From Apiosordaria backusii (Eukaryota; Ascomycota; Sordariomycetes; Sordariales; Lasiosphaeriaceae): a stretch of DNA of 64,000 nucleotides. The stretch covers positions 3,844,001 through 3,908,000 of the forward strand of contig JAUKTV010000001.1 in NCBI GenBank assembly GCA_030549205.1. The letters are read 5' to 3'. Shown here in pieces: positions 32,559 to 42,023 of this stretch (its first letter is position 1; each line of letters opens with the position of its first letter). Both the position numbers and the translations under genes were made by a program. The notes under the pieces are model-generated. The model was not told where the DNA came from, searched no databases, and was given only the letters and a program-made list of their open reading frames with translations.

Positions 32559-34458
32559 ATGTCGTCCCACGGATCTACCGACGAGAAGCACGCTGTTTCT
32601 CACAGCGTTGAGAAGCCGCCTTCCCCAGAGGTCACCCTCACCAGTGCCGGAAAGGCCAAGAAGCCCAAGAAGGAGAAGAAGGTCCACAATGTTAGTATTC
32701 GTCGCTCGATTGTTGCGAATATCGGATGAAAGATTGACTGTTTTTTAGGCCGAGCTTTATGCTGCCGTTCAGGAGGCCAACATTAACCCATACAGCAAGG
32801 AGTCATTCAAGCTCTACTGTCAGTACCCTATTTCGGCCTTTCTCGATTTCGTTTGCGAGCGGCTTGCTGACATAGTGCCTTGATTCAGTGTCCGTCTTCA
32901 TTGCTTTCTGCTGCGCCTGTGCCAACGGTTATGATGGCTCCCTCATGACTTCGATTATCGCCATGAAGCCCTACCAGGCCGTCTTCCCCGTTGGTGACAC
33001 CGGCCCGACCGTCTCGGCTATTTTCTCGCTCTACACTGTCGGTGCTATGGTTGGTGCTCCGTTTGCTGCCGTTCTCTCGGATCGCTACGGTCGTCGCGTC
33101 GGTATGTTCTGCGGTGGTGTTGTCATCAACATTGGTATGATTGTCATCTCCACGGCCATGGCCACCCCCCAGTTCATCGTCGGTCGCTTCATCCTTGGTC
33201 TCGGTATCGCCGTTATGACCGTCGCTGCCCCCGCCTACGCTATCGAGATCGCCCCTCCTCACTGGCGTGGTCGTTTCGCTGGTTTCTACAACTGCGGTTG
33301 GTTCGGTGGTGCCATTCCCGCTGCGATTATCACTTTCGGCACCAACTACATGGGCAACAACTGGTCGTGGCGTGTGCCCCTGATCCTTCAGTCCGCTGCC
33401 TGCGTGCTTGTCATGGCGGCTGTCTGGTTCTTGGACGAATCTCCTCGTTTTTTGATGGCCAACGGCCGCGAGGAGGAAGCCATTGCCTTCCTTGTCAAGT
33501 ACCATGGTAACAAGGACCCCAACTCTGCCCTCGTCAGACTCGAGGTTGAGGAGATGAGGGAGGGTATCAAGCTGGACGGTATCGACAAGGTCTGGTGGGA
33601 CTACAGACCCCTCTTCCTCACCCATAACGGCCGCTGGCGTATGGCTCAGGTGCTCATGATTTCCATCTTTGGTCAATTCTCCGGTAACGGTCTCGGTTAC
33701 TTCAACACCACCATCTTCAGAAAGTTGGGTGTCACTGAGGTCCCCCAGCAGCTCGGCTACAACATTCTCAACCAGGGCATTTCCGCCATTGGTGCTCTTA
33801 CTGCCGTGGCTCTCACCGACAAGATGCCTCGCCGCAAGGTCCTCATTATCGGAACCACCCTCTGCTCCTTTGCTCTGGCTGCCAACTCTGGTCTTTCTGC
33901 CGTGATTGCCAACCAGGAGGCTGAGAGGGGTGAGGGCAACTTCGACCTCAACTACGGCAAGGGCGCCCTCGCTTCTTACTTCCTCTTCAACGTCATCTTC
34001 TCTTTTACCTACACTCCCCTCCAGGGTGTCATCCCCACCGAGGCTCTCGAGACCACCATGCGCGCCAAAGGTCTGGCCGCGTCCGGTTTTATTGTCAACG
34101 CCGTCTCCTTCATCAACCAGTTCGCTACTCCCATTGCCCTCGGCAACATCGGTTACAAGTACATCTTTGTGTTTGTCGGCTGGGATCTGTTCGAGGCTCT
34201 TATGTGGTACTTCTTCTGGTATGTTTTTGATTCTCCCTCTTGCCACCCATGCCCATGCAATTTGCTAACCGTGTTCTCCCTCACAGCGTTGAATCCCAAG
34301 GCCGCACCCTCGAGCAGCTTAACTGGGTCTACGACCAGCCCAACCCCGTCAAGGCCTCCCTCAAGGTCGATAAGGTCGTCCTCGCTGACGATGGCACCGT
34401 TGTTGAGACCGCCGAGAGGGGTGTCCCGCCTGGCGGTGACCGCATCGATGCTCTCTAA
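32559..34458 (+). CDS. MFS sugar transporter (hexose/pentose/lactose permease group)
   Basis: Exons 32559-32690, 32749-32818, 32889-34218 and 34287-34458 total 1704 nt, or 567 aa. The N-terminus is a Lys-rich cytosolic tail. Twelve helices follow, with sugar-porter signatures: SDRYGRRVGMF after helix 2, GRFILGLGIAV in helix 4, PPHWRGR, WFLDESPRFL after helix 6, then DKMPRRKVL and ESQGRTLEQL. This is the H+-symport sugar-porter family at the plasma membrane. Codons are strongly biased to C- or T-ending forms (GTC, ATC, TTC), unlike the neighbours, which suggests high expression. The same bias creates a long open antisense frame that is not a gene. Confidence 0.93.
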
Positions 34459-36461
34459 GCCCCTTCACAAAATCACAGCGCTGAATGATTTAAGGGCTTG
34501 TATTTGTCGCAAATGGGGGTTAGTTTGTACGTAATATAGGGGTTGACATGGAAGAGCTACTAGCTACTGGCTTCGGAATGAAGCAGTATATGATACCAAA
34601 AATCTGTCATCTTTGACGATGCTCGGATGGTATTACGAAATAATAATCTTGTTGAGAATACTTTCCTTCTCCAAATTTCTGATGCTTGTGGCATGGTGAC
34701 GATGATGTCGCCAAAAATTCACATGTGCCTGACTGACATGATCAAAAGAAACCAAAAAAAGAAAAACACGCGATGTCACACTGGTAGCGAAACGGCAACG
34801 CTAAGGAAGCAACAAGCATCGGACGGCGCTAGGGCGTCATTAGCGGGTGTAACCTGAGACTCTTCGCTTGATGCCGGAGCGAAGCCCCGGCCCCATGGGG
34901 AAGACGATGCTTGAGTGTCTGGCGGAAGTGGGTACTTTTTTGTGTTCAAGTTCCAGTTGAAAGATGGGATGAAAGAGGCTGTTTGTTATGGAGTTTGAAT
35001 GGTGGGATTAAAGTGTTGCTTGGATGAAATAATGAGTACCTACCTAATCGAGTTCATTTCATCTGAACTGGAGCATTATGACGCTTAGCCCATTCATTTC
35101 CCCACAATTCTTTGAAGAGAATGTGTTCCTAAAGGAGTTCCAATCAGGCACATGCCCTGATGCTGAGATGCGCTGAGGTGACCCGGCTCACGGCCCGGGG
35201 TTTCCATTTCACTCCCGTCCTGTGACAGGGGTCACTGCCCACTGGCTAATTGCCTTTCGGTTCCCTCTCGTGGTGTCGGTCCGACTGTGTGAGGCACACA
35301 TATATATGATATGATGGCCGATGGTTTGGAAGAGGGAAGCGCATCGATACTTAAGGTACTGGGCCGTGTTGTGGGCTTGAAGGATTTTGTTGTTCGGGAC
35401 CTCGGGTGCTTATGCTGGTATCGAGAACTAGGTACATGTGAGCAGTTTCGCGCTGCCTTTTGCTTGGCTTTGTGGTTCTGCGCAGCGCTTTTCTGTAGGG
35501 GGGGTTCCGTTCCTAGCAATTGTCCAACACGATCGACAAACCTCATCCTCTTCGGCTACAGCTTAAAAGCCTTTACCTACCACTTCACGTCCAGTCTGTT
35601 CTTCGTATGATCCCACAACGGCGATACAAATCTGCCCTCGAACGCTTTGATCCCACTGGAACAGGACAAATCCACCGCTGGCTGGGACCTTTAAGCCGTT
35701 GCTTTGTTCCTCTATATACCTGTCGGTGCCCCCAAACGTTCTCCTGAACTACCTCATCTCATGGCTTATTTTCATGGAGGGTAAGACTCTTCAACCGTAC
35801 CTCGGCCTCGCGGCAGGATGCCCTGAAGCACAGCCAACTCACCAGTGAGGCTTGGCACAAGGCATGATTTGCTACGTCCAGCCCAGGCAGACGATCAGTT
35901 ACCTAACTGCACAGATCGTGGTTCGCTTGTTGGAGGCGACGGGAGAAGTTCGGCAGAGTTGCCTTGGGGGACTGGGGGCAGTGTGGCTTAGATAACCTTA
36001 TTTCAACTTCAAAACACGATCGATGCGACATTGCGATTGAGTTCTGGTCAAAACAGATCAATGGTCTGAAGAGAAAAATACAGGAATTCATTCTTCCAGC
36101 ACTTGTGTAAGGGGCCCATGGCATATATCAGGTCTCGCGTGAAAAGATCTCGGACGGCCCCCATTTTATCCCTGCAGACTGTTGGACCTATCAAACAGTG
36201 GGCCATAGCTCTGGGCAGGAGCATAATTGCGACGTCGGCCATCCTCACAGAGTCCGATATACTGTGACGAATTTTGACAGCGACCCCTCAATTCATTGCA
36301 ACATTGGATCATTTGATGTGAACACAACGGGAAGGTAGAATACAACATGGTAAGTTTGCATGATTCTTGTATTTACAGAGAGCGACCTAAGCTAGCTCCG
36401 TGAAAATGGTCTGAACGTGGTATTCCATCCAAGCATCGGCTAATGGTAACTCCAACATCAA
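34459..36461. other. Intergenic, no gene recognised
   Basis: It contains the transporter 3' end and about 1.9 kb of unassigned sequence. Small open frames near 35232-35747 show no domain. Confidence 0.45.
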
Positions 36462-36600
36462 TAATTCTCTCGACCATCCTCTTCAGCCTCGACATCGGCA
36501 TGGGTGTGTTTCTTGGAGCCCTTGCGCTTATCCTCTTCTACGTCTTCGATTCGCTTGGCTTCCCGACGTCGAGCAGCGACTGTCCAATCTTTTAGAATGC

Positions 36601-36680
36601 CCTCCTTTCCGGTTCGGTGGTTGTCGTTGCTCCAACTTGGATGCGTTGGAGCCCCAACAACCACCGAACGGAAAGGAGGA
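36601..36680. repeat. Foldback palindrome, copy 1
   Basis: Near-perfect inverted repeat: left arm CCTCCTTTCCGGTTCGGTGG and right arm CCACCGAACGGAAAGGAGG, with one bulged base. An inner CTCCAAC/GTTGGAG stem continues the hairpin. It is flanked on the right by GTAAGAGGTCGGTCAAG. Confidence 0.8.
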
Positions 36681-36690
36681 CTTTGTAAGA

Positions 36691-37078
36691 GGTCGGTCAA
36701 GCAGAGAGGAAGGGAACAAGGGTGTGTTTCTTGGAGTCGTTGCGCTTATCCTTCTCGACATCCTTAATGAGCTGTGCTGGCCTTAGTCTTGGCTTTCTTT
36801 GCCGTATGGGCACCTTCGATGTTGGGAAGGAGTTCAATGTCAGGAACAGCTGAAAGCAAACCGGCATCCTCAACCTCGAACAGCGAACGTCCAATCTTTT
36901 AGAATGCCCTCCTTTCCGTTACGGTGGTTGTCGTTGCTCCATACCTGGATCCCACTCTGAGAGTGGGCCTCGCTGAGAGACAGGAAACAGAGCAACAACA
37001 ACCACCGCAACAGAAGAGGAGGGATCTGTAAGAGGTCGGTCAAGGAGAGAGGAAGGTAACCATCATAGGTCGGTCAAG
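36691..37078. repeat. Dispersed GGTCGGTCAAG repeat, three copies
   Basis: The core GGTCGGTCAAG starts at about 36691, 37034 and 37068, with the longer form ATAAGAGGTCGGTCAAG followed by AGAGAGGAAGG. Two more copies lie at about 39264 and 39298. Confidence 0.7.
36907..37022. repeat. Foldback palindrome, copy 2
   Basis: Related to copy 1: arms CCTCCTTTCCGTTACGGTGG and CCACCGCAACAGAAGAGGAGG, with a central perfect CCCACTCTGAGAGTGGG palindrome at 36951-36967. It is preceded by the same TTTTAGAATGC and followed by the same TGTAAGAGGTCGGTCAAG as copy 1. Confidence 0.75.
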
Positions 37079-37873
37079 AAGGTCGCAAATACTCTATCGC
37101 CGACATTCCACTCCTGCTGAACTGCTTCCTCGCCAACAGTTAGTACCTTGGTAGGTTGGCCGCATAAAACCTTGAAAGCATGACTCACCGGTGTTGAGGG
37201 AGCGGCGCTGTGTCCAGTCCTGACCATCGAGGACAGATGGGGTCAGGCGATTTTGACGTTCTTGATCGATATCCTCTCCTGTCAAGTTGTAGATAGCCAT
37301 CTTGTAAACCACTGTTACGCCTTTGTTAGCTTCAATCCATGCTTGTGGGCGCTAGAATGTCTGTCTCACAGTTCAGGTCGAGTTGACCATGTTCAAGGTG
37401 AATGCCAATCTTGTCTTGCTCCTCGCGACAAAGATGTTCATCGCGCTCCATTGGTCGCTGTGCGGCTTCTCTCCTTCGTCAAACTCGAACTTGGGTCTGG
37501 CATAGTTAGCCGCCTGGTGTGCGTTTTCGAGCCGACTTTCCTTACTTACAATTGAGCGACTCATTCTCCCAAGCAACCCTCTGCTGCCGGTTTCTTGCTT
37601 GGTGACCTTGCGGGCGGTGTCTTCCCCTTCTTCCGCTTGTCGCTGAGGTGGTGTCGACGTCTTGCTTGCATTGAGTCGAAAAAGCAAATCGAACGATCGG
37701 CTCTTTGGGGCGTACCAACATAGCAGAGTCAGTGCCATCAGCTTGCTCCTAGATGGGCTATCGTTAGTACAACACGATACAACTAGAATGCGCATGCAAC
37801 TTACAGGACTCAGCCGACACGCGTCCACCTCAGGACTCTTCGTAGACCTTTCTCGACTTTTCTTTGTGACCAC

Positions 37874-39046
37874 CTAGTCGAGATTGTTAGACTGGTAAGT
37901 ACCAAGAGTGGACGGTGATGCACTTACGATGGCTGGATGGTGGTCTTTCGGGCGGAATAAATGACTTTTAAGGCTTTGAGGCCGGTTTCAGAAGAGGGCA
38001 GAGAAGAGAAGAGGTAGGTAAAGAAGAGGTAGGTGAAGAAGAGGTAGGCGAACAAAAGATAGCAAAGATGATGAGGTGGGAAGTTTGAGGTGGGAAGATA
38101 AAGTGGGAAGTTGAGGTGAGAAGATGAGGTGGGAGAAGAAGGGCTCGAGGCGGGAAGAGGAGAGGCGGGGAATTATTCTTGGGGGGCTAGCTAATAACTT
38201 TTGTGGGTGGGAAAAAAACGGAAAGGGCAGGACATCTACTGCCTACAAATCCTAGCCTGTGACCACCAAGCAAACATACACCTGCCTGACTTGTTTAGTG
38301 CGGGTAGGCTTCGGGGTCAAGATTGACCGGTCCCATACCAAGCCAGATGGAAGCCTGGGCAGAAGCTGCTGGCGCAATTCCTAATCCCAGCTCCTTTTGA
38401 AAACACACTGCTCTGTTCGACCTTGGGTCAGAGCAAAGCCCAGCTTTGAGGCAGCCTAGACAAGCTCTTTTCGAGAATTGCAGTGAAGTTACGTGGCAGT
38501 GGTCTTATGGGAGGGAGGCCTGAACAGTCACTTTGAATGATTCACAGTCATAGATAAAGATACTTTCAATGTCAAGAAAACAAAAGAAAAAGCCCCACCC
38601 AGGACCTTGCTTTATTTATTTTTTAAATAAAAAGAAACCGAGTCACCCTTGGTGCCGTTCACCCCCCAAAACCACCCGCCCCCAAAACCCCCCCTCGCCG
38701 CCACCGCCAAGAATGTTTTCGCCCTCGCGGGCCCGCGCTTCTCCCTCCCTCCTCCTTCTCCTCCACCTCCTCCGCCTCCTTCTTCTTCTTCTTCTCTTTC
38801 TCCTTCTTCTCCTTCTCCTTCTTCTCCTTCTTCTCCTCCTTCTTCTCCTTCTTCTCCTTCTTCTCCGCCTCCTTCTTCTCCTCCTCCTCCTCCCTCTCCC
38901 CCCCGCTCCTCCTCTCCTCCCTCCCCCTTCTCTCTGTTGTTGCTGGCGCTGAGCTTGCGGTTGGGACTGGAACTGGACAGTTGATGGGTCCAGTGAGTCT
39001 GGCTTTGGCTTGCCCCGTCCAGGACGGCTGGGCCTCCGCCGTTGAC
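37874..39046. other. Intergenic with a long CTT/CTC microsatellite
   Basis: 37990-38170 has GAAGAGGTAGGTGAAGAAGAGG-like tandem repeats. 38755-38905 is an almost uninterrupted CTT/CTC tract. On the minus strand this tract reads as Lys/Glu repeats in an open frame (38659-39120) whose upstream part has the acidic motif TEPEPESTAEAQPSW. That frame may be the true continuation of the neighbouring 39-kb gene, but I could not join them. Confidence 0.5.
38755..38905. repeat. CTT/CTC microsatellite
   Basis: About 150 bp of CTT and CTC triplets with few interruptions; the complement encodes Lys/Glu runs. Confidence 0.85.
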
Positions 39047-39566
39047 TCAGGCTCGGGTTCCGTTGCTGCCGCTGGGACCATCCCCTCCGGGAGCGTCAGT
39101 TGCCCAGACTGACGTCCCATCAGGGCTGGTGATGAGAATCCGCGGCAGCTCCGGTGCGCTGCCGGTTGAGGCCGAGGCTTCGGCTTGGGGTTGTCCGTCT
39201 ACATAACCGTCTGAGTCAGCGAATTGGTCAGAAAGGAGGGAGAGAGGAAAGGAACCCATAAGAGGTCGGTCAAGCAAAGAGGAAAGGAACCATAAGAGGT
39301 CGGTCAAGGAGATGGCTCGGAAGAAGGCCCCGTTCGGGACCGCTCCGTGGAATGGGGAGATAGATGGTTGGCAACTTACTGGAGACATGGGCCCCCAAGC
39401 TCAAGCGAGCAGTTGCGGCCTGCAAGTGCTCAACCGCTTGCCTTCTTGCGGTGGCAGCTTGCAAGCGCGCAACCGCTTGCCGCCTCGCCTCTTGCGTCCC
39501 GGCAGACGCTCCCGAACCCCCAGTCCCGTTTGCGAGCCCAGCGCCCGTCTCTCTCACTCCGTTCAT
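39047..39566 (-). CDS. Hypothetical Ala/Gly/Ser-rich protein with repeats inside its intron, tentative
   Basis: Exon 39380-39566 (MNGVRETGAGLANGTGG, then duplicated RRQAVxxLQAATAR) joins exon 39047-39210 by a GTAAGT...CTGACTCAG intron, giving 116 aa in frame. The second exon reads GYVDGQPQAEAS and ELPRILITSPDGTSVW. The intron (169 nt) carries two tandem copies of the 35-bp GGTCGGTCAAG repeat. An alternative downstream frame (38659-39120) is also open and more acidic, so the C-terminus is uncertain. No domain is recognised. Confidence 0.38.
39240..39310. repeat. Two tandem copies of the 35-bp GGTCGGTCAAG repeat
   Basis: ATAAGAGGTCGGTCAAG occurs at about 39259 and 39293, separated by AAAGAGGAAAGGAACC. 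Spacing is 34 bp. It lies wholly within the predicted intron of the 39-kb gene. Confidence 0.8.
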
Positions 39567-40115
39567 TTTGTTTTATTTTTCTAAAGAAGAAAAGCCATCT
39601 TGTTAGTATACATCTGCAAAGAGGGTGTCTTGGGCTTCAGGAGAGGAGGGTTGTGGTTCGAATGGGATAACCTACGCGCAAGGAGATGTGGTGGTGGTGG
39701 TGATGGTTGTGGTGGTGGTGTGGTGGAAAAGAGAAGAAAGGAAATTCAAGCTAGATTCTGGATATTTAACTACCTACTATTTGGTGCCTGTGTCCGTGGG
39801 GGTAGGGCATGGACAGGAGGTGCTGAATGGGAAGGAACAGCTAGGTCTGACGGCTGTCAACGTGGAGGGCACCTGACGGTCTGGAAGGAATGACATCGCT
39901 TCATGTTCATTGAAACAACTGTCCTGGCTTATGTTCTGGCATTCATATGTCATCTATTCTCTCACAGAGCCTGCTGCTTGAACAGCCAGGGGCTTTTGGT
40001 AGCTTGGGGGTGAGCTACTTTCATCTTTATTCGGTATTGTTTCTACAGTCGTTCATCTTAGAATATTACAAAGGAACGGCGGAACTTCGGAAAATGGACA
40101 TTGATTTTAAGTTTT
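39567..40115. other. Intergenic, no gene recognised
   Basis: It contains a GTGGTG-rich simple repeat at about 39690-39730. No gene is seen. Confidence 0.5.
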
Positions 40116-40768
40116 CTATTTGATTTTCAAGTTACAAGTGCTGTACTGCGCAACTGAGGGTTTCTTCAGTGGCCAATCGGTAGCCACGCCTTCAGAAATG
40201 CCAGGACAACGGCCATCCTGACTGTCAATGTCTTCACAGCAATGGCCGGAACAAGCAGGAGGGCCACTAGACCATGATGAGTCGACAATCTTGTAAAGAT
40301 ATCGGTCATCAAAACGAAAGGCATCATCCATGACCGACAAATTAGCATGTGCAGTGTTCAAGGCCCAATTAGCAAGCCTGCTTTTCAAATCTGGACAACC
40401 AGCACAGCTGTAAGCCTCAGCTTTATTGGGATGACCGGTACAACTGGGGCAAGTGTGAGCACAAACCTGAGCTACAAAATTGTGGTTAACACAGCACGCA
40501 CAGTCAGCCCAGTCCTCGCCATCGAACAACGAAATATCATGAGGCAAGTACAACCAGTACAACGACCATCTTGGTTTTCAGTGTCGGTGCTGCTCTCATC
40601 GCCAATGTGGTTCATCCATCTGGGACAGCCGTAGTTGTGTATCAACATCTGAAGACGAGGCTTTGTGCACTGTTTGCCATTCCAGCCATCATCGCAGGCA
40701 AAGGCCATACTCAAAGGACCCCTGACGCCGCAGGAGCAGCTGAAGCGTTCAAGCACCCATTTGCACAT
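40116..40768 (-). CDS. Small Cys-rich protein, MCKW type
   Basis: Exons 40561-40768 and 40116-40471 total 564 nt, or 187 aa. The intron (GTACTG donor, CTGAC branch site, TGTAG acceptor, 89 nt) was chosen because it alone reconciles the two frames. The start MCKWVLERFSCSCGVRG resembles the MCKY protein at 21.5 kb. Two halves each hold spaced Cys pairs and a copy of QDGR (TENQDGR and DSQDGRCPG), so the protein may be an internal duplication. About 18 Cys in all suggest metal binding or disulfides. An upstream in-frame ATG at 40927 adds a low-complexity Thr/His leader and is less likely. Function unknown. Confidence 0.55.
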
Positions 40769-42023
40769 TTTGGCAAGGCTTAACGAGATGTTGATAGTCG
40801 ATTGATGTGTTTTGTGTGCGTGTGTTGTAGTTGTGGTGGTGCAGATGAGGTTGTTGTGCGTGATGATGGGTTCTGATGGCACTGGCACAGATCGGCACGC
40901 TGGTGGTATACTTGGAGTTGACTTCATGTTCCACTAAGTAGGATATATGAGATTGTTTAGTGCACACGTCTTTAACAATCCATTGTATAGGTATTACACC
41001 GCTCACGCTAGGAACAAAGTTTTGTTGTGGGCGTAAATTTTCATTGTTGCTCTCATCACCTCTCCATGTCTTGAGTACCTTAGCTCATCTGTGGGCAAGG
41101 CTGAAGTATGTTCTAGCTACATCAAAGCTTGCTGTAACCAGCACTATGCGCCTCGTTTACGCCGCGATGTTGGCGGCCAGTCTCGCGAGATGCAATCCGT
41201 AGTTGGAGAGAAGCCGTCCGAGCCATTACCCATTGTACCCGTTCATGTCCACTATTTTCATCTTTGCTCCGACCAGTTGCGCCAGTTGTGTGGGACTTTT
41301 CATTCGCCTGAGCAGGCATTTCCACAAAGATTTCAGGGTTTCTGTTATTCTCGGCTGGTTCTTTGTGAGATCTGGGTAAGCTCTAAGTTAGTACGTGAGT
41401 TGGGACGTAGATATTGAAGCTTGCCAGAGAGGCAGATTTGAAAGCATAGACGGAAGACATATAAACCTTGTGTGAATCTAAGTTTCAATGTACCTGATTT
41501 TGGAGATTGCTTTGACCTTGCGGTAGGTTTTCACACTCTCATGGATGGTGATAGTACCTAAGATCGGCAAGGTAAGGTAGGTACCTAGATAGGATAGGCG
41601 AGGTAATGGCTGCGTTGTTTTTGCAGAAAAGGGCCAGGCTTTGGGTGATCAAAGAATTTCTTCATGCATCTGACCCACAATGTCGCAGGGTTCCTGCAGT
41701 AGTCTGGAAAAAGGGGACCAAGCAACTTCCACATTTTGGATAAGGTACATCACATGGCTGTGAACAAGAATGCAACCTTGACTTTATCTACCAAATGAGA
41801 TAAGCCTCGCTCTGCTCCAGAGCTCCCTTGTGTAAGTCAAAACAGACGTAGTACTACAAACAAAAATGCAATAAGCACTCAAGGGTATCCTGTTCTTCCC
41901 TCTAATTTTCCTAAATCCCAATCCAAACAGTTCCCGGCTCCTATTCAAATTCCGATTTTCCCAATCCCATCCAAGCAGTTCCAAACTCCCATCCAGTTTT
42001 CCCAATCCCATCCCATTAGTTCT
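40769..42023. other. Intergenic, no gene recognised
   Basis: It contains tandem AGGTAAGGTAGGTACCTAG words near 41568-41592 and TTTTCCCAATCCCATCC repeats near 41955-42012, just beyond the NLR stop codon. No coding signal. Confidence 0.45.

Larger units (their letters stand above)
36462..37873 (-). pseudogene. Decaying, internally duplicated gene of unknown function
   Basis: Several segments look spliced and coding. Exon 37805-37873 (MVTKKSRERSTKSP) joins 37550-37748 (EQADGTDSAMLVRPKEP). Later segments read FEFDEGEKPHSDQW, MAIYNLTGEDIDQERQ and QQEWNVGDRVFATFLTDL, with good donors (GTAAGT, GTGAGT) and TACTAAC branch sites. However, the third segment is out of frame with the second. After 37080 the 3' part appears twice: a broken copy (about 36730-36950, GKEGILKDWTF then a stop) and a cleaner copy ending at 36462 (GKEGILKDWTV then ENY and stop). 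Foldback palindromes lie in both. The protein family is not recognised. A rapidly evolving gene in which I have missed introns is also possible. Confidence 0.4.

Noticed and set aside
32885..34246. 453-aa open frame antisense to the sugar transporter
   Set aside because: It mirrors the transporter exon exactly and arises from its strong C- and T-ending codon bias. Composition is Asp/Gly/Thr-rich without domains.
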